5,255 bases of DNA from an uncultured Burkholderiales bacterium (GCA_903923345.1 CAIXXI010000329.1:1-5255), one strand, 5' to 3'. Counted from the first letter of the stretch, positions 1 to 5,255 are shown. A program made the numbers and translations. Notes: generated by a model not told the origin, from the letters alone.

Positions 1-572
1 CGCCCGGCACCTTCTGGGAATACAACGACGTTCGCATCAACCAGCTCGCGCTGGCCTTGCTGCATCTGTTCGGCGAGCCCCTGCCCGAGGTGTTTCGCTC
101 GGCCTTCCTCGATCCGCTTGGAACCACCTCGGCGTTTTCCTGGGTGGGCTATGACGACGCCTGGGTCGAAGTGAAATCCCGTCACGACGGGCAACTGCGT
201 CGCATGCAGTCGGTGCCAGGCGGCACGCACTGGGGCGGCGGCGTGTCGATCTCGGCACGCGATCAGACCCTGATCGGTCGACTGATCCTGCAGCGCGGCC
301 AATGGAACGGCAAGGCCCTGCTGTCTGCGCAATGGGTTGAGCGCATGCTCAGGCCCTGTGCGCTGGCACCCTTCTATGGCCTGCTGACCTGGCTCAACAG
401 TGGCCCGATCCCGGTCTACCCTGCAGCCGGCCCCGACAGCGTCTTCATGATCGGGGCAGGCGGTCAGGTCACCTGGGTCGATGCCTCCCGAGACCTCGTG
501 ATGACCTCGCGCTGGGTCACGCCCGAGCGCACTCAGGGGCTGATCGAACGCGTGGTCGCTGCGCTCGGCTGA
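1..572 (+). CDS. Serine hydrolase, beta-lactamase family (class C-like), 5'-truncated
   Basis: The open frame runs from the window edge (first full codon at 3) to a TGA at 570-572, giving the last 189 residues of a longer protein. The N-terminal part with the catalytic SxxK serine and lysine is outside the window. Seen here: an F-W-E-Y-N-D segment at visible residues 4-9, which sits where class C beta-lactamase relatives carry the Tyr-x-Asn motif (here Y-N-D); H-W-G-G-G at 76-80 followed by S-A-R-D at 84-87, the usual 'GG..STARD' region; a W-N-G-K turn; and G-A-G-G-Q at 151-155 before a hydrophobic strand, in the place of the KTG-type motif. Such proteins (Pfam beta-lactamase family) are usually esterases, amidases or peptidases rather than resistance enzymes; the substrate cannot be told. 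The frame stays open upstream, so the TTG at 57 is not the real start. It converges on the MFS gene with 4 bases between stops. Confidence 0.88.
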   Translation, partial: PGTFWEYNDVRINQLALALLHLFGEPLPEVFRSAFLDPLGTTSAFSWVGYDDAWVEVKSRHDGQLRRMQSVPGGTHWGGGVSISARDQTLIGRLILQRGQWNGKALLSAQWVERMLRPCALAPFYGLLTWLNSGPIPVYPAAGPDSVFMIGAGGQVTWVDASRDLVMTSRWVTPERTQGLIERVVAALG

Positions 573-576
573 ATGG

Positions 577-1857
577 TCAGGCCGGCGCTTGCGCCGTGGC
601 CATGCGCCGTCGCGATGATCGTCCGCGCCCGCCGCCGACCCGCCAGACCAGATAGGCCGCGATCACAACATTGGCCAGATTCCAGGCTATGCCATTGATG
701 AAGGCGGCGCGATAAGAGCCGGTCAGGTCGAACACAAGGCCGGACAGCCACCCGCCCAGCGCCATGCCCAGGAGCGTCGAGGAAATCACCACCGAGACGG
801 TCATCGCGACCTTCTCGGGTGCGAAATACTCGCGCACGATCAGGGCATAGGACGGCACGATACCGCCCTGGAACAAGCCGAACAGGATCGACGCCAGGTA
901 CAGCGAGGCGAGTCCGTCAGAAGGCAAAAACGCGAACAGCGCGGTGCACTGCAGAACTGATCCGAGCAGGAAGGTTCGCACCCCACCGATCCGGTCGGCG
1001 ATCAGGCCGGACGCCAGGCGGCTGACGATGCCGAATCCCAGCATCAGGGCGAGCATCTGGGCACCTCGTGCGGCGCCATAGCCCAGGTCAGTGCAGTACG
1101 CCACGATGTGCACCTGGGGCATCGCCATTGCGACACAGCAGGTCACACCGGCCAGGCACAACAGGGCAAACAGCGTCTGCGGTGACAGGCCCATCGGCCG
1201 GGTAAAACGCGAGGGATCTGTATGAGTGGCTGATGAACCAGGCGACGGGCTCGAAGCCGCCAGGGCCGGCGCACGACGTCTAAGCAGAAACGACAGGGGC
1301 AGCATCGTGAGCAGGCAGAAAATGCCGACCCCGATGAAGGTTTGCCGCCAACCCACGGTTTCGATGAAGTGCTGCACGATCGGTGGCCAGAAGGTTCCGC
1401 CCAGGTAGTTACCGCTCGCGCAGATCGCCACTGCAAGGCCGCGCCGCTTGTCGAACCACAGCGTCGTGTCGGCCACCAGCGGCGAAAAAGTCGAGGCAAT
1501 GCCCAGCAATCCGATCATCAGGCCATGCGCTGCCACCACCCAGGCCAGGGTCGGGGCCAGGCCGGCTGCGATGAATCCCAAGCCCAGTCCGACCGCGCCG
1601 ATACGCGAGGGCACACTGACCCCGTAGCGGTCGGCGAGCTTGCCCATCAGCACGCCACCCACACCGAACCCGATCATCAGTGCGGTGTAGGGCGTTGAGG
1701 CATCCGAGCGGTCGACGCCGAACTCCGCCTGGATGGCCGGCAGGCCGACGCTGATGATGTACATGCCGCTTGCGCCGAGGGTCATCAGCGTCAGGGTGAC
1801 GCACAAACGCATCCAGGCGTAGCGGGAATCGGGGCCGTACTGATCGGGCACGGTCAT
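577..1857 (-). CDS. MFS transporter, monocarboxylate/OFA-like, 12 membrane segments
   Basis: A 426-residue inner-membrane protein of typical MFS length. Hydrophobic segments begin at about residue 18 and form two six-helix halves joined by a polar Ser/Pro-rich loop near 196-225. The first half has the MFS motif A between helices 2 and 3 (G72-K-L-A-D-R-Y-G, with R85). The second half has the matching G-L-I-A-D-R-I-G at 284-291. W-F-D-K-R-R-G-L-A at 134-142 with a Gly-rich helix after it resembles the 'YF.KRRGLA' signature of monocarboxylate and oxalate/formate antiporter-like carriers. A small organic acid is therefore the likely substrate, but this is inference. The C-terminus is a basic tail (R-G-R-S-S-R-R-R). 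The ATG at 1857 leaves a normal short N-terminal tail; no good Shine-Dalgarno is seen, only a weak CAGG about 10 bases upstream. It lies 33 bases after the UPF0149 gene on the same strand and is probably transcribed with it. Confidence 0.9.
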   Translation of the reverse strand: MTVPDQYGPDSRYAWMRLCVTLTLMTLGASGMYIISVGLPAIQAEFGVDRSDASTPYTALMIGFGVGGVLMGKLADRYGVSVPSRIGAVGLGLGFIAAGLAPTLAWVVAAHGLMIGLLGIASTFSPLVADTTLWFDKRRGLAVAICASGNYLGGTFWPPIVQHFIETVGWRQTFIGVGIFCLLTMLPLSFLLRRRAPALAASSPSPGSSATHTDPSRFTRPMGLSPQTLFALLCLAGVTCCVAMAMPQVHIVAYCTDLGYGAARGAQMLALMLGFGIVSRLASGLIADRIGGVRTFLLGSVLQCTALFAFLPSDGLASLYLASILFGLFQGGIVPSYALIVREYFAPEKVAMTVSVVISSTLLGMALGGWLSGLVFDLTGSYRAAFINGIAWNLANVVIAAYLVWRVGGGRGRSSRRRMATAQAPA

Positions 1858-1890
1858 GGGGTGATGGCCTGACCGCGCGCATTCATCATT

Positions 1891-2637
1891 TCAATGGACC
1901 GACTGCGCACCGCAGCAGGCCTTGAACTTCTTGCCGCTGCCGCAGGAACAGGGGTCGTTGCGACCGACCTTGGGTTGATCGCGGCGGATGGTGGCTGGCG
2001 CCAGCGCGCGCTCGCGGGCCTCGCGATAGAAGTCGTAGGCATCCTGCACGCCATCGAGCATGGCGTGGATGACCGATTCGCGCTCATCGTCGCTGATCGG
2101 CTCGTAGCCTTCCTCTTCGGCGTTCAGCTCGTCGTCACGGGCCTCATCGCCTTCGCTTTCAGTGTCGAAATGCGCATCAGCGACCAGCCGCATCACCGGC
2201 TCGAGCGCATCGCCGTAGTCTTCGTCATCCTCGATTGCAGACCATGCGTCCGGGCGCATGGCCATGCCGCGGGCAAAACCGATCGCCCAGGCATTGCCCC
2301 AGGCCTTGCCGTCCTCGTCGTAGGCCAGCACCGGCGCGAAGCCCTCGCCTTCGTAGAGCATGGTGGCCACCGCGAATCGATGGCGCTCAATCAGCTTGAT
2401 CAAGGTCGCGTCGTCGCCCTCGCCACGCAGTGCCACAGCGGCGCGATCAGACTCACCCAGCACCATTTCCAGCCATTCATCGCGCGGGACCGGCTGTGGG
2501 CAACAGGCCAGCGCGGCGCAGAATCCGTCGAGTTCCTCGACGGCCATCGAATCGTCAGGATCGATGGCGATGAGCCGCGCTTCAAGCGACTCGATCTCGG
2601 CATCGGTCAGGGGCGGGTTCGGGGCGGATGTGTTCAT
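1891..2637 (-). CDS. UPF0149 (YecA/YgfB) family protein with C-terminal SEC-C motif
   Basis: A 248-residue soluble protein. The N-terminal part (L-T-D-A-E-I-E-S-L-E, then E-E-L-D-G-F-C-A-A-L near residues 34-43) is typical of the UPF0149 helical domain. The middle contains W-G-N-A-W-A-I-G-F-A-R-G, the conserved core of the family, followed by a strongly acidic stretch rich in Asp and Glu. The C-terminus has the SEC-C metal-binding motif Cys230-x-Cys232-x8-Cys241-Cys242 in the setting G-R-N-D-P-C-S-C-G-S-G-K-K. The same motif ends SecA, and YecA of Escherichia coli has the same two-domain layout, so a role near protein export or the ribosome is plausible but not shown here. The ATG at 2637 starts just before the first conserved helix. 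It has no Shine-Dalgarno; a TACGAT box lies 6 bases upstream (see separate entry). The MFS gene follows in the same reading frame after one TGA. Confidence 0.92.
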   Translation of the reverse strand: MNTSAPNPPLTDAEIESLEARLIAIDPDDSMAVEELDGFCAALACCPQPVPRDEWLEMVLGESDRAAVALRGEGDDATLIKLIERHRFAVATMLYEGEGFAPVLAYDEDGKAWGNAWAIGFARGMAMRPDAWSAIEDDEDYGDALEPVMRLVADAHFDTESEGDEARDDELNAEEEGYEPISDDERESVIHAMLDGVQDAYDFYREARERALAPATIRRDQPKVGRNDPCSCGSGKKFKACCGAQSVH

Positions 2638-2643
2638 CCCGAC

Positions 2644-2649
2644 ATCGTA
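2644..2649 (-). promoter_or_regulatory. Possible -10 box of the UPF0149 gene
   Basis: On the minus strand TACGAT (4 of 6 to TATAAT) ends 6 bases before the ATG at 2637, which would place the transcription start on the A of the start codon. There is no Shine-Dalgarno. The -35 position at 17 bases reads AGGGCA and is poor. If real, the UPF0149-MFS pair has its own promoter in the 81-base gap after yaeQ. Confidence 0.35.
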
Positions 2650-2718
2650 CAGGGCTGCCGTCTGTGTGCCCTTCGATGCCAGGCGCGCAAACGGAACGCG
2701 GCCAGGGTCAGGTGAGGG

Positions 2719-3270
2719 TCAGATGCCCGGTGCTCGCAGCCACCACTCCGGGTCGACTGCCACGCCCTCGGTGCCTGACCCGATCCAGACCTGGGCGTCC
2801 TGGACGGTCGCGCTCAGGCGCATCGTGCGTGACAGCAGCCGGGCCAGCGCGGTGCTGGACTCGGGCTCGATAGCCACCACCGACAGGTTGTCGTTGCGAG
2901 CCAGCGCCGCCTGCTGCTGGCGCCACCACATCGCGGCGCGATTGCCGCCATAGGCCAGCACGACAACCTGGTCGGCGCGGCCACAGGCCTTGCGAATCCA
3001 CTTTTCATCGGGCAAACCGACTTCGATCCACAGTCGGATGCGACCGGTGTCATCCGTCAGCACGAGGTCGGGCTCGCCCTCGGCCGAGAGGCCGCGACCG
3101 AATTGCAGCGCTTCATCGGCGAACATCACGAATGACAGCACCCTGAGCATCACCCGCTCCTCGGTCTCGGAGGGATGCTGGGCGATCGTCAGGGTGTGAT
3201 CGGCGTAGCGGGAGCGGTCGATGTCGGCAATCGAGAGCTCGAGCTTGTGGACGGTTGCGCGAAGGGCCAT
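2719..3270 (-). CDS. yaeQ: YaeQ family protein (PD-(D/E)XK-like fold)
   Basis: A 183-residue protein when started at the ATG at 3270. YaeQ proteins begin M-A-L-(K/R)-A-T, exactly what this start gives. The open frame extends to another ATG at 3303, but its 11 extra residues have no family counterpart and would run over a good -10 box. Conserved features seen: A-x-H-P-S-E-T near residues 30-36, F-A-D-E-A-L-Q-F at 50-57, E66-P-D68, W81-I-E83-V-G-L-P-D-E, and K94-A-C-G-R-A-D. The E-P-D and W-I-E-V-G elements match the degenerate PD-(D/E)XK nuclease-like core known for this family from structures. The biological role of YaeQ is not settled; an older report of haemolysin-regulator (RfaH) suppression is not a firm function. 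The gene is 81 bases upstream of the UPF0149 gene on the same strand and divergent from the quinone oxidoreductase. Confidence 0.93.
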   Translation of the reverse strand: MALRATVHKLELSIADIDRSRYADHTLTIAQHPSETEERVMLRVLSFVMFADEALQFGRGLSAEGEPDLVLTDDTGRIRLWIEVGLPDEKWIRKACGRADQVVVLAYGGNRAAMWWRQQQAALARNDNLSVVAIEPESSTALARLLSRTMRLSATVQDAQVWIGSGTEGVAVDPEWWLRAPGI

Positions 3271-3277
3271 GAGCGCG

Positions 3278-3283
3278 ATTGTA
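3278..3283 (-). promoter_or_regulatory. Likely -10 box of yaeQ (possible leaderless transcript)
   Basis: On the minus strand the hexamer TACAAT (5 of 6 to TATAAT) ends 7 bases before the yaeQ ATG at 3270. That spacing would put the transcription start at or one base before the ATG. No Shine-Dalgarno sequence lies between. No convincing -35 box is seen at 16-18 bases (the 17-base position reads CCGATG), so the call rests on the -10 alone and on similar boxes before two other genes in the window. Confidence 0.45.
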
Positions 3284-3366
3284 GGCGGGTGAGGCAAGGC
3301 CATCGGCTGGGCAGTGGGTCGGGTCGTTTAAGCTGCCGACCTTTGGCGATGCCGCGATCACGCAAC

Positions 3367-3373
3367 GAAAGGA
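3367..3373 (+). promoter_or_regulatory. Ribosome binding site deciding the quinone oxidoreductase start
   Basis: GAAAGGA ends 8 bases before the ATG at 3382. This selects that ATG over upstream in-frame starts reaching back to 3175, which would overlap yaeQ on the other strand and add 69 residues foreign to the family. Confidence 0.75.
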
Positions 3374-3381
3374 CACATCCG

Positions 3382-4374
3382 ATGAAAGCTGCCTGGTATG
3401 AACGCAAAGGGTCCGCCCGCGAGGTGCTGCAGATCGGTGAGCGGCCCGACCCGACGCCCGCGGCGGGTGAGGTCCGGGTGCGCATTCACCGCTCAGCGGT
3501 GAATCCTTCCGACACCAAGCAGCGCGGCGGTGCGCGAGGCAACGTGGTCATGCCGTTTCCGTTCGTGATTCCGCATCAGGATGGTGCCGGTGTGATCGAT
3601 GCCGTCGGCGACGGGGTGGATGCGTCGCGTATCGGCGAGCGGGTCTGGGTGTATGAAGCCACGCTCGGTCGCCATGGCGGCACCGCGGCCCAATTGACGA
3701 CCGTGCCCGCCCACAAGGCGGTCCGGCTGCCCGAAGGCGCCGACTTCGATGCCGGCGCCTGCATGGGCATCCCGGCAATGACCGCGCACCGAAGCGTGAT
3801 GGCCGATGGCCCGGTGTCGGGAAAGACCGTCCTGGTCCAGGGCGGTGCCGGTGCGGTCGGGTATTACGCCGTGCAGATCGCCGCGCTCGAAGGCGCCCGG
3901 GTCATCGCGACCGTGAGCCGCGACGAACAGGCACAGCGTGCGCGTGACGCCGGTGCGCACGAGGTCATCAACTACAAGACCGAAGATGTCGCAGCCCGCC
4001 TCAAGGCCATCACCGGAGAAGCCGCCGGTGTCGACCGGGTGGTGGAGGTGGCGTTTGGTGCCAATCTGGCGACCAATATCGCGGTGCTCAGGACCAACGG
4101 CGTGATCGCAAGCTACGCCTCGGACGCCGTGCCCGACCCGCAGATTCCCTTCTGGCCGATGCTCGCAAAGGACCTGACCGCACGCTTCGTGCTGGTCTAC
4201 GCGATGTCTCGCCAAGCCCATGACGAAGCCGCCCACTGGATCACCGCTGCGCTGCAACGCGGGGCACTGAAGCACCAGTTCTACCGCCGCTACACGCTCG
4301 ACGACATCGCTGCGGCCCATGAAGCCACCGAATCGATGAGCCATGTCGGCAAGGTGATTCTGGAGATCGCATAG
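3382..4374 (+). CDS. NADPH:quinone oxidoreductase, zinc-free MDR family (zeta-crystallin type)
   Basis: A 330-residue cytoplasmic oxidoreductase, the normal length for quinone oxidoreductases. It begins M-K-A-A-W-Y with a GroES-like domain (about 1-120) carrying N41-P-S-D44 and H65-Q-D-G-A-G. The zinc-binding cysteines of alcohol dehydrogenases are absent, so this is the zinc-free branch. The Rossmann domain follows, with the nucleotide loop G154-G-A-G-A-V-G160 and the second strand V-I-A-T-V-S, then D-A-G-A-H-E-V-I-N-Y near 189-198. The C-terminus has the usual Y-x-L-D-D-I-A-A-A-H-E and H-V-G-K-V-I-L. Family members reduce quinones or alpha,beta-unsaturated carbonyls using NADPH, often in detoxification; the exact substrate is unknown here. 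It is divergent from yaeQ. A TAAGCT at 3329-3334 might be its -10, but no -35 fits. No U-tract terminator is seen after it, only two hairpins. Confidence 0.93.
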   Translation: MKAAWYERKGSAREVLQIGERPDPTPAAGEVRVRIHRSAVNPSDTKQRGGARGNVVMPFPFVIPHQDGAGVIDAVGDGVDASRIGERVWVYEATLGRHGGTAAQLTTVPAHKAVRLPEGADFDAGACMGIPAMTAHRSVMADGPVSGKTVLVQGGAGAVGYYAVQIAALEGARVIATVSRDEQAQRARDAGAHEVINYKTEDVAARLKAITGEAAGVDRVVEVAFGANLATNIAVLRTNGVIASYASDAVPDPQIPFWPMLAKDLTARFVLVYAMSRQAHDEAAHWITAALQRGALKHQFYRRYTLDDIAAAHEATESMSHVGKVILEIA

Positions 4375-4386
4375 GGCTGACGATTG

Positions 4387-4403
4387 ATCCGCCCAGAGCG
4401 GAT
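4387..4403. repeat. Inverted repeat / hairpin after the quinone oxidoreductase gene
   Basis: ATCCGC (4387-4392) and GCGGAT (4398-4403) form a perfect 6-base stem with a 5-base loop, which two further wobble G-T pairs could extend. It starts 12 bases after the TAG stop. No run of T follows, so it is at best a weak terminator or an mRNA 3'-end stabiliser. Confidence 0.4.
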
Positions 4404-4409
4404 TGCCAC

Positions 4410-4432
4410 GTCGCCCGCTGTAAGCAGGCGAC
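4410..4432. repeat. GC-rich inverted repeat between the quinone oxidoreductase and vapB genes
   Basis: GTCGCC (4410-4415) pairs with GGCGAC (4427-4432). Inside, after one C-A mismatch, GCT (4417-4419) pairs with AGC (4423-4425) around a 3-base loop. There is no T-tract. The right arm overlaps the proposed -35 box of vapB, so it could be either a transcription-end hairpin for the upstream gene or a protein-binding site for the vapBC promoter. Confidence 0.4.
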
Positions 4433-4456
4433 AGACAGCATCTGATGCGATAGCAT
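4428..4456 (+). promoter_or_regulatory. Likely vapBC promoter
   Basis: GCGACA (4428-4433; 4 of 6 to TTGACA) and TAGCAT (4451-4456; TAnnnT, 4 of 6 to TATAAT) are separated by exactly 17 bases. The -10 ends 7 bases before the vapB ATG, so the transcript would start at or next to the start codon. The -10 lies inside the inverted repeat at 4438-4463, as expected for a self-repressed toxin-antitoxin promoter. Confidence 0.5.
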
Positions 4457-4463
4457 CAGATGC
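4438..4463. promoter_or_regulatory. Probable VapB/VapBC operator: nested palindrome
   Basis: GCATCTGATGC (4438-4448), spacer GATA, and GCATCAGATGC (4453-4463) form a perfect 11-base inverted repeat. Each arm is itself a palindrome around its central base (GCATC-W-GATGC), so the site holds two near-identical half-sites. It covers the proposed -10 box and ends on the base before the vapB ATG. Autorepression by antitoxin or complex binding at such repeats is well established for type II systems; that VapB binds here is inference. Confidence 0.65.
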
Positions 4464-4712
4464 ATGCGCACTACCCTGGACATTGACGACGACGTGCTGA
4501 CTGCGGCCCGGGAGCTGGCCCGTCGTGAGCGCAAGACCGTTGGACTGCTCATTTCAGAACTCGCCCGTGCCGGATTGCGTGCACCGGCGCAGGTCGATGC
4601 GCACACCGTGAACGATGTGCAAGCCCGATACGGCATCGAGCCGGTCGGCAGTCGCGGCGGCGTGGTCACCAATGAGGTTATCGATCGCCTGCGCGGCGAG
4701 GACAGCTACTGA
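4464..4712 (+). CDS. vapB: Type II antitoxin, VapB family
   Basis: An 82-residue protein beginning M-R-T-T-L-D-I-D-D-D-V-L, the hallmark N-terminus of VapB-type antitoxins (VapB_antitoxin/DUF2191 group). Residues about 1-40 fit a strand followed by two helices with the basic A-R-R-E-R-K between them and L-I-S-E-L-A-R-A-G-L in the second, i.e. a ribbon-helix-helix-like DNA-binding and dimerisation domain. The C-terminal part (about 45-82) should wrap around and block the toxin. It is 23 bases upstream of vapC on the same strand, the normal antitoxin-first order. There is no Shine-Dalgarno; the start codon abuts a palindrome containing the likely -10 box, so the message may be leaderless and self-repressed. 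Family membership is firm; DNA contacts and partner binding are inferred. Confidence 0.9.
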   Translation: MRTTLDIDDDVLTAARELARRERKTVGLLISELARAGLRAPAQVDAHTVNDVQARYGIEPVGSRGGVVTNEVIDRLRGEDSY

Positions 4713-4735
4713 AGCCCACGCAGGCACCGCGTGAG

Positions 4736-5164
4736 ATGACCGCCCTGCTCGATGTGAATGTGCTGATCGCGCTCTTCGATGCCGATCATGTCCACCATTT
4801 GCGTGCCTGGAGCTGGTTCAGCCAGCAGGGCCGACTGGGCTGGGCGTCATGTCCGCTGACGCTCAATGGCTGTCTGCGCGTGATGTCCCAGCCTGGATAT
4901 CCCAATCCAGTCCCGATCGCGACCATGGTCCCTCGCCTGAGCCGGGCCATGTCGGCACCCGAACATTCCTTCTGGCCGGACGACATCAACCTGCTCGATG
5001 AAAAGCGCTTTTCGCACGCGCGAATTCATGGGCCTCGTCAGGTCACCGACCTGTATCTGCTCGGTCTGGCGGTGTCCCATCAAGCCTGTCTGGCCACATT
5101 TGATGAGAGCATCCCGCTGTCCGCAGTGGTCGGGGCCGAGCCTCGGCACCTGATCGTCATCTGA
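4736..5164 (+). CDS. vapC: VapC family PIN-domain ribonuclease toxin, with an active-site Glu replaced by Leu
   Basis: A 142-residue single PIN domain. It begins with L-L-D6-V-N-V-L-I-A-L, containing the first catalytic aspartate and the conserved Asn. V-T-D105-L-Y-L-L-G-L-A and L-A-T-F-D123 supply the third and fourth acidic positions. These residues normally hold Mg2+ or Mn2+ to cut RNA, in VapC often tRNA or rRNA. The second acidic position is altered: relatives read C-P-L-T-E-N-G, whereas this protein has C-P-L-T-L43-N-G (codon CTC at 4862-4864). No acidic residue lies nearby to replace it, so activity may be reduced or lost. The frame is otherwise intact and of full length. It follows vapB by 23 bases, with only a weak ribosome site, GTGAG just before the ATG; translation may depend on vapB. 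A dehydrogenase gene begins 22 bases later. Confidence 0.92.
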   Translation: MTALLDVNVLIALFDADHVHHLRAWSWFSQQGRLGWASCPLTLNGCLRVMSQPGYPNPVPIATMVPRLSRAMSAPEHSFWPDDINLLDEKRFSHARIHGPRQVTDLYLLGLAVSHQACLATFDESIPLSAVVGAEPRHLIVI

Positions 5165-5172
5165 ACTCGCCT

Positions 5173-5177
5173 GGAGG
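5173..5177 (+). promoter_or_regulatory. Strong ribosome binding site for the dehydrogenase gene
   Basis: GGAGG ends 9 bases before the ATG at 5187. It is the best Shine-Dalgarno in the window and fixes the start of the truncated last gene. Confidence 0.8.
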
Positions 5178-5186
5178 CATTCCCAC

Positions 5187-5255
5187 ATGAGCATCACCAT
5201 CGGATTCATCGGCCTGGGCGCAATGGGTACCCCCATGGCTCAGAACCTGATCAGC
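5187..5255 (+). CDS. Beta-hydroxyacid dehydrogenase (3-hydroxyisobutyrate dehydrogenase-like), N-terminal fragment
   Basis: Only the first 23 residues are in the window. They read M-S-I-T-I-G-F-I-G9-L-G-A-M-G14-T-P-M-A-Q-N-L, the first strand, GxGxxG dinucleotide-binding loop (G9-L-G-A-M-G14) and start of the first helix of the NAD-binding domain. 'GFIGLGxMGxPMAxNL' is the signature of the 3-hydroxyisobutyrate / 2-hydroxy-3-oxopropionate (tartronate semialdehyde) reductase family. These enzymes oxidise or reduce beta-hydroxyacids with NAD(P) in the cytoplasm. Which member this is cannot be told without the rest, since the substrate-binding and catalytic lysine regions are beyond the edge. The 22-base gap from vapC and strong ribosome site allow translation from a vapBC read-through message, though its own promoter inside vapC is also possible. 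Confidence 0.85.
   Translation, partial: MSITIGFIGLGAMGTPMAQNLIS

Noticed and set aside
2653..2674. Five-base inverted repeat (AGGGC/GCCCT on the minus strand) upstream of the UPF0149 gene
   Set aside because: The stem is short with a 12-base loop and no T-tract; it does not support a terminator or operator call.
1894..2715. Long plus-strand open frame opposite the UPF0149 gene
   Set aside because: It is the antisense shadow of a well-recognised gene and shows no family motif; such frames are common in GC-rich DNA.
2704..2722. Direct repeat AGGGTCAG twice, 11 bases apart, at the 3' end of yaeQ
   Set aside because: Short, partly inside the stop region, and with no partner copy near a promoter; likely chance.
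3271..3303. Longer yaeQ start at 3303
   Set aside because: The added 11 residues are not seen in YaeQ proteins, and the TACAAT promoter-like box would lie inside the coding region.
3329..3334. TAAGCT as -10 box for the quinone oxidoreductase
   Set aside because: No acceptable -35 box at 16-18 bases upstream; too weak to list as a promoter.
3175..3381. N-terminal extension of the quinone oxidoreductase frame back to 3175
   Set aside because: It overlaps yaeQ on the other strand, does not look like the family N-terminus, and the ATG at 3382 has a good ribosome site and the typical M-K-A-A start.
3493..4344. Long minus-strand open frame opposite the quinone oxidoreductase
   Set aside because: Antisense shadow rich in His, Gly and Arg without domain features; the plus-strand protein is clearly real.

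Overview
The window is GC-rich chromosomal DNA from a proteobacterium. It carries both YaeQ and a YecA-type UPF0149 protein, and together with the high GC this fits a beta- or gammaproteobacterium. I lean towards Betaproteobacteria (Burkholderiales-like) from remembered resemblance of the YaeQ, serine hydrolase and MFS proteins; that is inference, not a search result.

Layout. From 1 to 572 (+) lies the C-terminal part of a beta-lactamase-fold serine hydrolase, cut by the window edge. It meets, tail to tail with 4 bases between the stop codons, a minus-strand group: an MFS transporter of the monocarboxylate/OFA type (577-1857), a UPF0149/YecA protein with a C-terminal SEC-C metal-binding motif (1891-2637) and YaeQ (2719-3270). 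Transcription of this group runs from YaeQ towards the transporter. A 111-base divergent intergenic region (3271-3381) separates YaeQ from a plus-strand zinc-free quinone oxidoreductase of the MDR superfamily (3382-4374). After an 89-base spacer packed with inverted repeats comes a VapB/VapC toxin-antitoxin pair (4464-4712, 4736-5164). The first 23 codons of a beta-hydroxyacid dehydrogenase (3-hydroxyisobutyrate dehydrogenase-like) follow at 5187-5255.

How the genes relate. Most are single housekeeping or metabolic genes with no obvious common pathway. The functional unit I am sure of is vapBC: an antitoxin that should repress its own promoter and a PIN-domain ribonuclease toxin. Its promoter region holds a perfect 11-base inverted repeat that covers the likely -10 box and touches the vapB start codon.

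The most interesting points are three. The VapC has leucine where the family normally has a catalytic glutamate, so the toxin may be weakened or inactive. The vapB operator is a nested palindrome. Three genes (vapB, yaeQ, UPF0149) have a TAnnnT box 6-7 bases before the ATG and no Shine-Dalgarno sequence, which suggests leaderless mRNAs. I found no CRISPR array, RNA gene, insertion sequence or clearly new multi-gene system, and no stretch over 300 bases lacks a gene.
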